From: Leptodontidium sp. MPI-SDFR-AT-0119
Taxonomy: Eukaryota; Ascomycota; Leotiomycetes; Helotiales; Leptodontidiaceae
Assembly (NCBI GenBank): GCA_020726505.1
Contig: JAHLEZ010000002.1
Location: forward strand, 2,046,001 to 2,110,000
Direction of reading: 5' to 3'
Length of the DNA stretch: 64,000 nucleotides
Part shown: positions 10,665 through 22,256 of the stretch, piece after piece
Numbering within the stretch: the first letter of the stretch is position 1
Layout of the letters: each line of letters opens with the position of its first letter
Notes under the pieces: model-generated
Told to the model about the DNA's origin: nothing
What the model saw: only the letters and a program-made list of their open reading frames with translations
Database searches by the model: none
Program-made: the position numbers and the translations under genes

Positions 10665-12585
10665 TCATTCAAACAAGACCCGGATGCCTTTACTCTCCAT
10701 CGAAGGCTGCGGTAGAAGGAAATCATACTTGGCATCCACATCCAATCGTGAGGTTTCGTATAGCTGCTGCTTATCGAAACGTCGGAACACAGTCGCCAGT
10801 GTCAAGTTGATCTCTGCTCTAGCAAGACTAGGTTTCGCATCATCAGTAATATTTCCACAATCAATTGTGATGGGGGAAAATGGGGCAACAAACTTCATCC
10901 CAACACACTGACGAGACCCTTTACTAAACGCGACCAGGTAGCGATCAAGTGGGGGAGCACCTTCCGGTCGTGACTCAAGCCATCGCTCAGGTTTGAATGC
11001 AAATGAGTCAGGGAATATCTCCTCGTTGTGATTCATTAGGTAGGATGACATGCCCACAGGAGTCTGAAAGGAAGTCAGTACCGAATCTCCCCCAGTGGCC
11101 GAATACTCACTCCTGCAGGAATCTCCCAATCATGGAATTTCATCGCCTCAAATGGGTGTGAACGCTGGAGACGACCCAGAGCACCGTATGATAGTCTTTG
11201 TGCTGTCAATTGAAAGACCAGGCAAGGGAAAAGCACACTGTTATTTACCTCAAACCTTCTTGGACCACAGCATTCTATTTCAAGAGTCAGTTGATGTTCG
11301 TACGTCAACAGAAGCCAGCTCACAAGATATGGTAGTCGTTCTACAATAGATAGCCTTGCAGGAAGTAATGGATCGGGAATGGCAGCCACGAGTCTGGAAG
11401 TTAATTAGCACTGCATCGTGAATCTATGATGTCTCGTAAAGCTTCTACTGACTCGAGTCTCAGTTTTTGGAGCACGTGTGGATTGTCCAAAATGTGGAAG
11501 TGCGTAATTACGATCGTGGCAGCCGTCGTATCAGCTCCAGCTCCAATGACGACCTGTCCTTCCTGCCAGATTCGAGAGTGGGCTTTCTCTTCTTCAGGTA
11601 GATTAGACTCCAGAAGGGCATGGATGATAGTTTTGTCCATGCCAAGGTCGCGTTGTTCTTGAGACGATTTGTATTCTCCGTCAATCACTTTTTGGGTGTC
11701 ATCTTGGACTTTCTATTTTTGACATTAGCTTTCGAGTTTGGGAAGGTCTGAGGTGGAAGCACTCACATGCTGAAAGTCAAACAACATTGCCATCCCTGGA
11801 TGCATTGCTCTGATCAAGCTCAACGGCAATGCTTGAGTGAGGGGTAAAATCCAAGGAAAATACTTCGCCAAAGCTGCTGTCTGAATTACACCATGCATCG
11901 TATCAACCCAGAAAGGCGAGAAATCTGGGTCATCTAGATAATTCCAACTCCGGTTCATGGCATAAAGGGTAATGATGTCTGTAGTCAAGCACATGTAGAC
12001 TGATTGCATTTCCATTATGACACCAGCCTTTCGGCATTGATCGATGCGTCCGCATAATTTCTCGACCATATGGCTCATCATTGGCTCCAGTTTGTTGATG
12101 TTTTGCTTTGAGAAGAAGGGACTGATCGCTGCTCGACGACCTCTATGGAATTTGTAGTCCACAGTTGAGAACGTAGAGCCTGGAAGACCAAATTGAGCTA
12201 CGAAGAAGGCGTATCTATTTCTCGGTTTGTGAGAAGAATAAAGTTCTTCATAGTAGTCAGGATCGTCGACGTGAAGCTCGTAAGGACTAATTCTGATGAT
12301 TGGGCCTTGTCAAGCAACATCAGCTGGGTCCCATGGCTCGCGCTTGGGGATCAGGCACAAACCATATTCTTTATGGAGGTCCTTGATTTTGAATGTATAT
12401 TGCCCTTTGAGAACTACATCGTAGTAAAACTCGTAGCAGAGAGTCGCAGCTGCGAGTTTGGGTCCGGGGAACTTGGACAGAGGGCCAAAGTAAACGCTGT
12501 AGATTGTTTGCGCGATAAAGACGACAACAAACAACAGCCCGACGGCCGCGGCGATATCATATTGGACGCTCGATAGGATTGACAT
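10665..12585 (-). CDS. cytochrome P450 (TRI4/pisatin-demethylase-like)
   Basis: Eight exons on the minus strand: 12585..12363, 12305..11767, 11712..11453, 11393..11324, 11274..11249, 11195..11111, 11063..10894 and 10827..10665; 511 residues, a normal microsomal P450 length. The N-terminus has one membrane anchor ([15 protein letters not shown]) followed by the hinge KFPGPKLAA. Further motifs are [18 protein letters not shown], the I-helix AGADTTAA (about residue 308), the ExxR motif in QEGLRLSYG (rebuilt through a 26-base exon), KPERW and the heme-binding loop [13 protein letters not shown] (Cys about 453). Several introns use weaker donors (GTTTGT, GTCAGT), but each restores a conserved motif. 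An in-frame ATG 16 codons upstream is less likely because it would bury the anchor. The ER-bound enzyme needs a P450 reductase; substrate unknown. Confidence 0.92.
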
Positions 12586-13723
12586 TGTACCTTGAATGGT
12601 CTTACTGCGTGAGATGGGCGAACATGAGGTCAAGGTTTCTTCTGAACGTGTTCATTGAGCAGTGTTGGGCAGCCCACGATAAGTCTTCAGCGGCCAAGCG
12701 AAAGAGGGCATGGAGGTATGAGTTGATTGGATATCGAGGACGGAGAGAAGCCGGAAATGGAAATCTGCAGGCAGCGGGCCGGAGGTAACGATTCCAGCCT
12801 GCAACACTCCATGATGGTGCATGGGGCCATTAAGGTGCCCAATCCTAGATGCGCTTTTACAAACATTGCATATGAACTCATGCACCTCCATACGCCTATC
12901 AGGATTGGTTGGGCGAGAGCCTGGGCAGGAACTCGACAAGAAAATAGGAAGAACCATGTACTTGGACAGATAAGAGATTGGATTCTTAATCATGACCCAT
13001 TAGAGAGCTAAATAATTCTGTCGGTACCTTTTCCAAGGAAACACGGCGGATTTTGTTGTTCTTACTTTCGCTTGCGTTCTCGGTTTGCTTTGGTAGTGTT
13101 GTTCTTCTCCTTGGGGCTGCAGCGTGTGTACCCCGTAGCACTAACTTTTGACACTGTAATCCAGCGCTGGGAAGCACCAAGAGCGGTACATCGCAGGACC
13201 ATTTGATTTGGCTCCATCGCTAAATAGGTAGCTAGCGAGTTTAAACCCCATTTGCCAAAAGGGAGCTTCAGAACTCAGCATTTAAAAAGTCCCATAAATC
13301 ACAATAAGACCGTCTATTTTGAGCCATCTCAGGCTCAATCTCCAGTGGATCTGCCACTCTCTCCATCATACTGGCAAGACTATGGCATAGTGCACGCCAA
13401 TGTATCTTTTTGAACCCATCCTTGGGAGACAATACTCGTCGACATAAATTTCAAATCACTCCTTCTCGTTTGGACCGGAATAATACCCCCCCTTTCGAGT
13501 GTAAGCACTAAGCGAGCTCTACTACTGCTAGTTGTACTGTCAGAGAATCCACCAAGCTCATTAGCAGTATCTCAAAGCTTCCTTGTTCTCATAATCTCGT
13601 TCCCGTCCAACTTTCACACACATCGTCGACTCCGACACAGTTTTGCAACTTAGGGAGCAAACTACCCCGCCCCCACATTCCAAAGTCGCAAGTAAACTTC
13701 TGCAACTCTAACATAAAGGGAAA
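12586..13723. other. divergent intergenic region
   Basis: About 1.1 kb between the P450 (minus) and the beta-lactamase-like gene (plus), so it should carry both promoters. Reading frames here look non-coding. No tRNA, repeat or transposon seen. Confidence 0.5.
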
Positions 13724-14872
13724 ATGGAAGATCTCGTCCAGGAGAAGCAAATCAAAGATACTCTCCAATCAATCTTGCAAGATAGCGTCGATGCTGGAGT
13801 CCCCGGTATTGTTGCTGCGATCAGCAACTCTCAGGGTCTCGTTTGGTCATCCTCCGCTGGCCAGGCGAGCTTGGAAAAGTCGCAGCCTGTGGACATGACA
13901 TATCTCTTCGGCATAGGCAGTATCACCAAAGTCTTCGTCGCAGTGGTGATTTTCCAACTCATCGAAGAGAAACGACTCACATTGTCAACCAAACTCGGCG
14001 AAATTCTCTCACCGGATGTCCTAGATGGAATCGCAAATGCATCAGAGGCCACGATCGATATCCTGCTCAATCATACATCTGGCGTTGAGAGCTGGGAAGA
14101 CGATCCGACGTGGAGAGTCGCAGGCCGTGGTAGGGACTTAGAGCCAACTAAGATCTGGGGGAAGACTGATCCCTTGAAGTATATCCGTCGCCCAAATCCC
14201 TCTGGTCCTAAACCAGGAGACTGGGATTATTCGAACAGCGGTTATACACTTCTCGGTCTCGCCATTGAGAAGCTGACAGGGAGAACTGCGGAAAGTGAAA
14301 TTCGGAGAAGAATTCTAGAGCCTTTGGGTATGAGAAGCACATTTCTGGAAGGATTCGAAGAGCCTAGGGAGGGAAGCATCCCAAATCGTTACCACTGGGC
14401 CACAGAAACTTTCATCGAGTCGGCTGGGATATGTCCTGCTTTCACGAAGCCTAGAGAGGACCTCATCAATGCATCGACTTCAAATCTCTCAGTTGAATGG
14501 ACGGCTGGTGGAATTATGTCGTCAGCTTCTGACCTCTTGAAATTCATCACTGCTCTTAGAGATGGCCGTTTGGTCTCTGCCTCGTCACTTGATGTGATGC
14601 AAACCTGGCGACCGGCTGAGGAAACTACGGAACAAGGGCACGGAATCTTTAGATGGACCAGTCCGAAAGGATATGGAACATGGATTGGGCATCACGGAGG
14701 TGTTTTGGGGTTCACGGCATCGTTGTGGTGGAAAGAGGAAGGTGATGTTGCGGTTTGTATACTGAGTAATGTTGGGACCATGCACTGTGGAGACGTGCCA
14801 TCCAGTTCTGGGAGCGTCTTTGCTAGGAGCCACTTTTTGGAACTTGCCATTGAGCTGTCGGTGTTTCGATGA
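13724..14872 (+). CDS. beta-lactamase-related serine hydrolase (class C fold)
   Basis: A single exon of 382 residues. The serine-lysine dyad sits in GIGSITKVFVAV (S-x-x-K, about residue 67), the tyrosine motif in WDYSNSGYTLLG (Y-S-N), and a third motif in IGHHGGVLGF (H-x-G in place of K-T-G). Around these, LNHTSGVESWE and MSSASDLLKF are typical of the beta-lactamase/transpeptidase-like family (Pfam PF00144), which includes esterases, peptidases and LovD-type acyltransferases. No signal peptide is seen, so an intracellular enzyme is likely. Fungal members are often found beside biosynthetic genes; here it is divergent from a P450. The last 35 residues (after ILSNVGTMH) match the family less well. 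Reaction unknown. Confidence 0.9.
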   Translation: MEDLVQEKQIKDTLQSILQDSVDAGVPGIVAAISNSQGLVWSSSAGQASLEKSQPVDMTYLFGIGSITKVFVAVVIFQLIEEKRLTLSTKLGEILSPDVLDGIANASEATIDILLNHTSGVESWEDDPTWRVAGRGRDLEPTKIWGKTDPLKYIRRPNPSGPKPGDWDYSNSGYTLLGLAIEKLTGRTAESEIRRRILEPLGMRSTFLEGFEEPREGSIPNRYHWATETFIESAGICPAFTKPREDLINASTSNLSVEWTAGGIMSSASDLLKFITALRDGRLVSASSLDVMQTWRPAEETTEQGHGIFRWTSPKGYGTWIGHHGGVLGFTASLWWKEEGDVAVCILSNVGTMHCGDVPSSSGSVFARSHFLELAIELSVFR

Positions 14873-15469
14873 AGTGAATGTTGGTGGTGTTGGGTTGCAT
14901 AATGGCTAGATTTTTCGGGCTGGCTTTTGGATTGGATGAAAGATCGCTCGGAGCAATGTCATTGAAGCTCATTCATGCGCATGCGTCTAAGTTCTTCGTC
15001 GAAAATTCCGCTTATTTGTATTCCTTATTGAGCTACGATGGAAATATTCTAGACCAAACGAAGAGAATGTCTCTGTTACCAGATGATGGCAGCTTCCCCC
15101 CTCCCCCCTTCTAGAAGGAGTTGTTTTCTCTTTCGCTACAGGCACCTCGTCACATGGCCATCTGGAGGTAACAATGACTTCCTGTACCACTTTCGTACAA
15201 AGTCATATCAGACGTCATTATTCTGCCAAAAAGAAACATCCTAAATCAAGATGGTCAACTGAAGACATTACCTTGAGCATCTCGCTGGTTTCTCACTGTG
15301 CAGAATTCAAAGGCCTTTGTCATCCGCCCAAGGCCAGAGGCTATATCAGCAGCCCAAATTCCGATGTCTGGAATCCGTTCCCTCATTCTCACTCAAAAAC
15401 CTTGCCTTCGCCATTCGATCCGGCACAATTTTCCCCCACTTCTCGACTTTCCTTCGTATATCTGCAAAT
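14873..15469 (+). other. intergenic region, CT-rich leader
   Basis: About 600 bases. The last 100 bases before 15470 are CT-rich, like a fungal promoter or leader. I see no conserved coding frame. Confidence 0.4.
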
Positions 15470-17531
15470 ATGGTAGACTTATCCGATCCCCGTCCTCTGA
15501 GGGAGCAGCACGTCTACATCTCGGTCGATATCTCAGCCAGGACGGCTGGAGCTCCCCTCAGATCCGAGATCAGTGCCATCACTCAAGTCAGTGCTTCCTG
15601 CCGTATCCTCTGGAGATCGAAACCCAGATCCTCTTACTGTCCTTCCCTGGAGCAGTCAATCCTGCATAGCGATTCCTCTTCCAGGTGGCAGTGCTGGTCT
15701 GGCATACATCCGTTCCGAGGCCGCTACTACTGCACCGAATTGCACCTACTCCAACGATACTTACCTCAAGTCTCTCAAGGAATGCTCTGCCTGGTTCCTC
15801 TTCACCGATGGAGAGATCGCTGTTGGTGAGGTTGAAACTTTCAGTAAGAACACTACTAGACTTGGGCTTCATGGCACCGCAGCCAAAGGTCCCCCCGGTG
15901 GAACAAACTTCTCAGTTGGCATCTCCACATACCCACTTGCCCCCAACAGCCTGTTTCTCTTCCACGATATCTCGACCGAAACAGTGTACCTGCTCCAAGC
16001 AAAGGGCTCTTTCCAGGTACTTCTTCCTGCTGGGACGAGTCAGCCGATTCTGGACAACAATCTACGATGGCCTCAGGTTCCTCGTATCACTTACCATGAT
16101 CTTGCTAAAGTCATCATACCCCCGCCACGACTTTTGTCCGAGGACGAGAGAGTTCTTCAAGATGGGCTGGTCATTCGCCTCAAAGAGATTTACGGTGGTA
16201 CTGCAAGCCAAGAAACCTTACAGCGTGTGGCTCATCGGAGAACGTGAGCTCCTTGGTCATGGGCGAAGTGTCACGCAATCACGGAGCAAGACTCAGCACA
16301 TCGTTGGGAAATGATGTCGAACGAGCCTCTCCCCATGAGGCCGGATCCTCGACAGGATATCGTTGACCGTGCGTTGGAGGCGTTTGAGAAAGTCCTTGAG
16401 GCTCTCGAGAATGGTACATCGTAAGAGATGTTCAATAATTATCGTTTGCAACTGAAGCTTGCTCACGAGGCAAACATTCTTGTAGAACAAAAAGCGGCTC
16501 AACCAAAAGGGCCAGAGTGTCAAACAAAAGATTTAAGAAAGTATCTGAAAGCTCTGAGCTATTCCTGCTAGTAGAGCTAAACCTACACCGCAGGGTATTC
16601 GTTTGCTAACTACGACATTTCTGAGGACGAGGATGAAGAAGACGACGAAGATGAGGACAGTGTAAAAGATGGATCCTCTGGAAGACCAGCTAAAGTAGCT
16701 AGAACTAAAGCCTGGGCGTTCAGTACGCAAGGAGCGACTCTGAGAAGGGCCGGACTCAGAAGTGCGAAGAACTATGCAGCTGCAGCGGACGACAACGCTA
16801 CTACCTCGGGGGCCCATAGCTTTGTTGTGTCCCGAAATGACTATGCCTATAGACCTGCCCACTCGCGGAACGGTTCGACGTCCTCGTTCCTCAATGATGA
16901 GTTGACGCCTGCCTCGCACCCCGATATTCCAAGTTTCTCAAGTCCTCCCACCGGTTCTGCCCCGGCCGAGGCTGTCTTTGCTCACCCCCCTACCTTCAAA
17001 GGCAAATGCGATTTTTGTCTCCGCCAGGACGCCCTCTCCCTTATCCTCCTTGCTTCAGCGGCAGGTTCTACTCCTGCGGCTCGACACCACTTCACTCATG
17101 CTAATTCTCACTTCACAGACAATTACATGGCTCATATTCGTCTGTCGGCAGTGATTTGGAACAACGCTTGCTGCTCCCGCTGCATTCCCTACGTTGTCGG
17201 CTATTCCCTGCCAATTCCTCTGAGTCGAACCCCTAAGCCGTATAATGGTGCTTTCCCCCTAAGAGCTGGAGCTGCGGACAGGTCTGCTTGGGTTGATAGT
17301 CTGCGAAGAGTTTGGACGGATTATGTTGTCCGCGAGCAGGCGGAGGAACTTTTTCTTAGTGTGTTCGATTGGGAAGTCAATGTTAATTGGATCAACAAGG
17401 CCAAGGAAGGCTCGGCTTTCAAGAATGCACTCCTTTGGTTCAGAGAGGAGCTGGAACTGGGGATCCAAATGCAGAAAAGCACGTTTTGGATCTCAACAGG
17501 ACACAGAGCGAGGGTGAGTTCGCGGCCGTAG
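15470..17531 (+). CDS. uncharacterised multi-exon gene (model incomplete, possibly two genes)
   Basis: Not recognised. Two stretches have good coding character. Block A (about 15685..16243) encodes a soluble, Gly/Thr-rich sequence with several N-x-S/T sites, including AWFLFTDGEIAVGEVETF and LFLFHDISTETVYLLQAKG, suggestive of beta-structure. Block B starts at 16311, is interrupted by at least two introns between 16422 and 16593, and continues to 17531. Its first part has a helix-like segment ending in a basic, nuclear-signal-like stretch (KRARVSNKRFKK), then a strongly acidic run (EDEDEEDDEDED), a Ser/Thr-rich linker, and a cysteine-bearing C-terminal half (KCDFC; NNACCSRC). A start at ATG 15470 with an intron 15603..15684 gives a continuous frame into block A; a GTGAGC donor at 16244 could bypass the TGA at 16245 and join block B. 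The intron between 16535 and 16593 could not be made to fit in phase, so the model stays open. Confidence 0.4.
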
Positions 17532-18025
17532 GTCCCCATGTGGGTCCCAATGGGAGGAAAGAAGCCAGAGCCAGAGCCAGAGCTAGAGCGAACGCTGAGC
17601 TCATACAGATTGACTAGATTTCTGTCGGGGTTTTTTTTCTTTTCTTTTTTCTTCCCGCTTAGCATGGTAGGAGGATGATTTTCTCTTAATATTTTCATGT
17701 CTTTTCCTCTCCTATCTTGCATCCAAATTGGCCTTGGTCTCATTACTTATTGCATATTAGCGCCTTTTGCAATTCGACTGAGATCGGAGAAATGAATCAA
17801 CACTACAATTTTTGTACACCTTCCCATGATGAATCTGATAGAAGCTCACAAATCGATACTTCTTCTATTCCCGTTGTTTAATTCAGCTCGCCCTCTGCAA
17901 TTGAGCCTGAGCTTTGGGAGAAGAAAATAGCAAACACAGCCGGAGATTTCAGGACAGGATATCTAGGGAATGGTCAGCAATCTCCCGATGGCATCCCTCG
18001 AAGTCGACCCTCCTTGAATAGTCTC
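17532..18025. other. convergent intergenic region
   Basis: About 490 bases between the 3' ends of two convergent genes. It contains a T-rich run with TTTTCTTTTC type sequence near 17630, and an AGAGCC-type hexanucleotide repeat at about 17566-17590. No gene seen. Confidence 0.45.
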
Positions 18026-20416
18026 TCAGTGACCATTTCCTGATGCATTGCCATTGTCTTCGAAATCGGTCGTATCCACCGGCCTCTGCAAATCGTTCAC
18101 TGCATCCATCAAATCCGCTCTCAAACTTGCCCAGAGAGGTTTCCAAGTTGCCGGTGCAGCAGCCGTGCAATAGTCCATCATAGAATTGGCCATGATCAAA
18201 TCTTGCTTCCTCGCATCCCATCCCGCATACACATCTTTATCTAGGGCAAACAGAATAGCCGCAGCTCCACAACGAGCAAATATCGAACACCAATTGGTCG
18301 CCAGAACACCGCGACACAGATTCCGGCAATTGACGAGATTGCCATCGGCAAATTCTACGCGTGCTAATTGGATGGACTGGATCTCAATGAACTCCTCGCT
18401 CGTTTGGAGGGTGAGGTCTGTTGGGTCGTACAAAACCATGCGAGCCACTTCGAGATCCAAAAGCAATGGAACGATATCAATGTTGTTTCCTCGGTCAATG
18501 CTTTTCAACACGTTGAGAAACACCCGGGTCCCTCTATTCCAAGCTATGAGAGCAGCACAGCGATCCGGGTACTTGACTTTGTTGACTGCTTCCAGACTTT
18601 GAATCGCAGCAATTTGCACTTGATGCTTGGATACTGCCTCCACCATGGATTGTACTAAGCTGAGGATAATCGTGCGCTGTTTCTCGGGAGTAAATTCTTC
18701 GTTAGCGACTGATGCCATGATCGCCATGGCTGCTTGGACATGCGCTGCTTGTTGTGCTGAAGAAGAATTCCTCAGCCTGGGAGCTGATCAATAGATCTCG
18801 ACCAAATTCCATAGCTCGCCTTTCTTCTGGGGTCAAGCTGAGAGATCTTCGCAATGTCTCAACAGCATCTACGAATTGATTGTTGAGAGCAGGGTAAGTG
18901 TGATCCAAAGCTTGAAAGCGTGTCGGCCTACCATGTTTGACTCTCCCTGTTTTGGGATTGATAGTGAGTGTGTATCTGGACCCCTCCTTCCTGGAGCGGT
19001 AGTGTAGAAGGCCATGGCCAAATCTTCTGACCGCTACGGACCAGAATTCCTCTTGTTGGACATCTTTGTAGAAGGTTATTGGTATAGGAAAGACTTCATC
19101 GTACATATCAATGCCCGGGTTCTTGAGAACGACGCCGTTAGTGTCCATCCCGTCGATATGGTTCGCGTTTGGATACCTCCTCGAAAGGAAGAATCCTAAT
19201 GGTGGAATGTCTACTGGTGGTTTCTGCAGCGTGTCTTTCCCTAGGAACCTCTCCGTACTTCCAAGGTTGATCTACCATCTGTCAGCGATGTGCGCAATGC
19301 AAATACATGTGAGTGGCTTACGGCCTGTTCGTAGCTGTATCCAATTTCTGGCAAAGCTTCTGTATCAAAATAGTGTTCAGGCATGCCGTATTTACCCTGA
19401 AAATCTGTATGGAAAAAATGAATAGCATGCATAACTTCATGCGCAATCTAATCATCTGTCAGCCTGGCATTGCGAGAGGTTAATGTGCTCTACCGTATTA
19501 GCTATAGACCATTCAATACACATCCTCTCAGCCGAGTTCAGATCACTTCTGAGCAAATGCTCAAAATCCGAGTATTCCAGCCATGTAAAGACTCTAGGCA
19601 GTTTCTCTGGTGTTGGGTCGTATCGTATGTAGTCATCATTCGTAATTGTGATTGCGACGGCTCCAGTTGCGTCTTCCGAAGGGTCCGTCGGGTTCTCGCC
19701 TGGCGCCATGAAACCAAAAGTATACTTGAATCGATTTTGGAGCAGGGCGAAGACCTTGTCTCGATCAGCTGGCGTTGCCGTTGCCGTCGAGAACTGAACA
19801 GCGGAACGAGGGCGGAAGGAATGCAGATCATCCCGATCTTGATCCTCTGGTTCTATTCGAGTTGGAGGAATCGGCTCCCGTGGAGCGTTTAAGAGTGCAT
19901 CAAACTGCCTTCCCGTCAGAACAACACAGCTGGGTGGAAATGAACGCCTACCCATGGAAGAACATAAATAGAAGTAAGCATTTTCGTCGCCAGAACAAGT
20001 ATAGGTTCCAGAATTGGCCAGATTACAGGATTGCTAGCAACCCACAACCCCTGCCCATTGGCCATAGGATATAAAGCATCACGAGGGAAATCGGGCTGCA
20101 CGGGCTCTGTCTCCCAGTTCTCGATTCTCAGCATTGGTAAGATGAACTTTGGTAAACTCGAAGGAACCAGCTCTCTTGTGGGCAAGCAATCCAGTTGGCC
20201 CAGATCTCGCGACGTGAACCCTATCAACTTCCGCTTCTGATGCTCCTCGTAGATGTTACCATCTGGTGTCCATTGCTCCCCCAGACGTGCAAATGCATAC
20301 TCCGTAGGTGTCAGCCCGCTTTTTTGATCAGTAGCTGAGAATCGTCCATATTTCCGAGCCCAGGCAGTTAATGGTAGAGAAGGTGGGGCTCCCGAAGTTA
20401 TTGGATCTGTTACCAT
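18026..20416 (-). CDS. HExxH metallopeptidase-like protein, uncharacterised
   Basis: Five exons on the minus strand: 20416..19952, 19904..19494, 19447..19322, 19271..18803 and 18756..18026 (733 residues). All four introns are 46-51 bases and keep phase. The third exon opens with IAHEVMHAIHFF, a clear zinc-binding H-E-x-x-H motif, followed 30 residues later by ALPEIGYSYEQA, whose glutamate could be the third ligand. The N-terminal 300 residues and the all-alpha C-terminal 240 residues (for example QRTIILSLVQSMVEAV) resemble nothing I recognise. No signal peptide or membrane segment is visible, so it is probably an intracellular gluzincin-like protein or a catalytically tuned relative. The motif lies exactly at a splice junction, so correct splicing decides whether the site exists. 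Confidence 0.8.
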
Positions 20417-20724
20417 GATATTATCGTGGTTTACTGAATTCCCTTGACATACATGACGAGAACGTGAAAATTAAAAGGCCTGAGTGCGAGCTATGCTCTT
20501 TGTCCACTTTTCAGATAAGTCGTCGGACACAATAGATGCGAGCCTTCTTTTCGTCGAATGTACACCTTTGTCCGGGAGTTGATTAGAGACATTGAAATTC
20601 CGCATTTGAGCACAAAGACATATACGAGGTTAGGCTTGATCTCTGGGTTGGAGGGAAAGCTCAAAACAACTGGTCCTCCAACAATCAATTTGTTCAGCAT
20701 TGTCAAGTTTTTGACATCTACAGC

Positions 20725-21699
20725 TTACGACAAAGTACGTTGGACCAAAGCAATTGTCTTTTCGGCAAGCAGCTGGGCATCGGGAGGAAACCTTGCGCTG
20801 ATATAATTGTACTTTTCGTCCTCGACCACGAACCTGCTATAGATCAATACTAGTTCCCCTGATTTGTAGAGAAAGACTTACGGACTCATTCCCAAGCTAT
20901 TCTTATACTGCTTTTCCGGATCATCCAAGCATTTGCGAACCTAGAAGCCAGCCCATTTAGCCCACATCTTCCAGAATAGGTACTGTCCTCTCACTGATGT
21001 TTCAACATTATCACTCCCAGCTCCGTATGTCTTGTAATAGTCCCCCAAGAAGAGCCTCGTTCCCCAGAAAGCACTTTGCTCAAATCGAGCTGGTAGAGCT
21101 GTTGTGACACATTCATGTATTACACTCTTGCCACTCTTCTTCGTCTCCGACAAGACCATCACCCCATGGCACACCGCGGCAACCGTTTTCTTACTTGGCT
21201 TCACCGTGGCAGGAAAGTACGAGGCGAGAAGTCTGTGTACGGTTTGGGAGTCGATGAGTTGTCGGACGCTCTTCTCGTGTCCGCCAGGGAGGAATATGAG
21301 GTTGTAGGGTTCGAATGTGAAGTCCGGGGAAGACCAGGAGAGGGGCTGTTGGAACTCTGGTGTTTCGGCCATGTTGTAATATGAATCCACCGCTGACTGA
21401 GTGGCACCCTGTAGACAACCAATGAGCACATATATCCCTCTGCAGATGGAGTTTTGTCCCCACAAGAAGCTTCTGTGTAATACCCCTCAGCATCTTCGCA
21501 TCGCATTCTGGAGTCTTCCCATTCTCCGTCGCGAAGTACACCTCGAATCCGGCCTTCTTGAAAGCTGTATATGGTACCGCAGTCTCTTTAAAATAGACAT
21601 CAGAAGACTGCCCAAACTTTCAGAGGGAATTCGAAGCTTCATACCTGTTGGATCATGGCCATAGTCTGACATTGGGATAAGTACTTTGGCAGTCGCCAT
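20725..21699 (-). CDS. DJ-1/PfpI family protein (ThiJ-like)
   Basis: Five exons: 21699..21645, 21585..21464, 21408..20995, 20940..20882 and 20833..20725 (252 residues). The N-terminus AKVLIPMSDYGHDPTETAVPY is followed by AGFEVYFATENG, and the nucleophile elbow AAVCHGVMVLS holds the expected cysteine. IFLPGGHEK precedes it, as in the DJ-1/PfpI superfamily (class I glutamine amidotransferase-like fold: glyoxalase III, Hsp31 and protease-like members). The intron at 20994..20941 matters: unspliced, the frame hits a TAG, whereas splicing joins VETS to VRKCLDDPEKQY and supplies the C-terminal helix. The gene runs in the same direction as the MFS gene upstream. Likely cytosolic; function in stress or methylglyoxal handling is possible but inferred. 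Confidence 0.92.
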
Positions 21700-22256
21700 T
21701 TCGAACGAGATTGCTCTGGTTTGGGGGTCGGAGTCTGCGAAGCTTAGTAGAGAGATGTTAGTACACGAGGGAGTATAGCAAAGAGTAGATAGCACACAGC
21801 GACATGATATCATTAATGGTCTCAACTGGCTGTCAGCCTCGGCAGAGCTGATCTGCATATCTGGTCTCTATGACTACCGTATTATCCATTTCTCATTCTT
21901 ACAGTGATCCTTTCTTCTCACAGGACAACTTGGGGTTGAATAGTTTCAACATGCAAATCAGATATCGGTATCCCACATATCCCTTTAGGAACCTTCAACT
22001 GGCCAAGATATACAGAGTATGCCCGCACAGCAAGATTTAGGCAGTCTCCGGCTGATGGCAAGCGATGCTCTCAGCGTTTCCTAACCTGGCTGTTTACTTT
22101 TGGGTGGCTTATTCTTCTAGAGCAAACCCCTGAAGCTTCAATTATGTGTGAAATGGTTCGTACAATTAGCTGTTCTTATTTGTTAGTACTTTGAGTCCTT
22201 CTCCCAAGATATACATCCAACAGGCAATCAAGAATATCTCTCGAATTCTGATTTCC
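21700..22256 (-). other. intergenic region
   Basis: About 560 bases upstream of the DJ-1-like gene and downstream of the MFS gene, both on the minus strand. No coding signal or repeat seen. Confidence 0.45.

Noticed and set aside
12586..12633. Upstream in-frame ATG for the P450
   Set aside because: It adds 16 polar residues before the membrane anchor, which is unusual for microsomal P450s; the ATG at 12585 gives the normal N-terminus.
20941..20994. Shorter DJ-1-like protein ending at TAG 20941
   Set aside because: The stop lies within a GTGAGA...TTCTAG intron; splicing supplies the conserved C-terminal helices.
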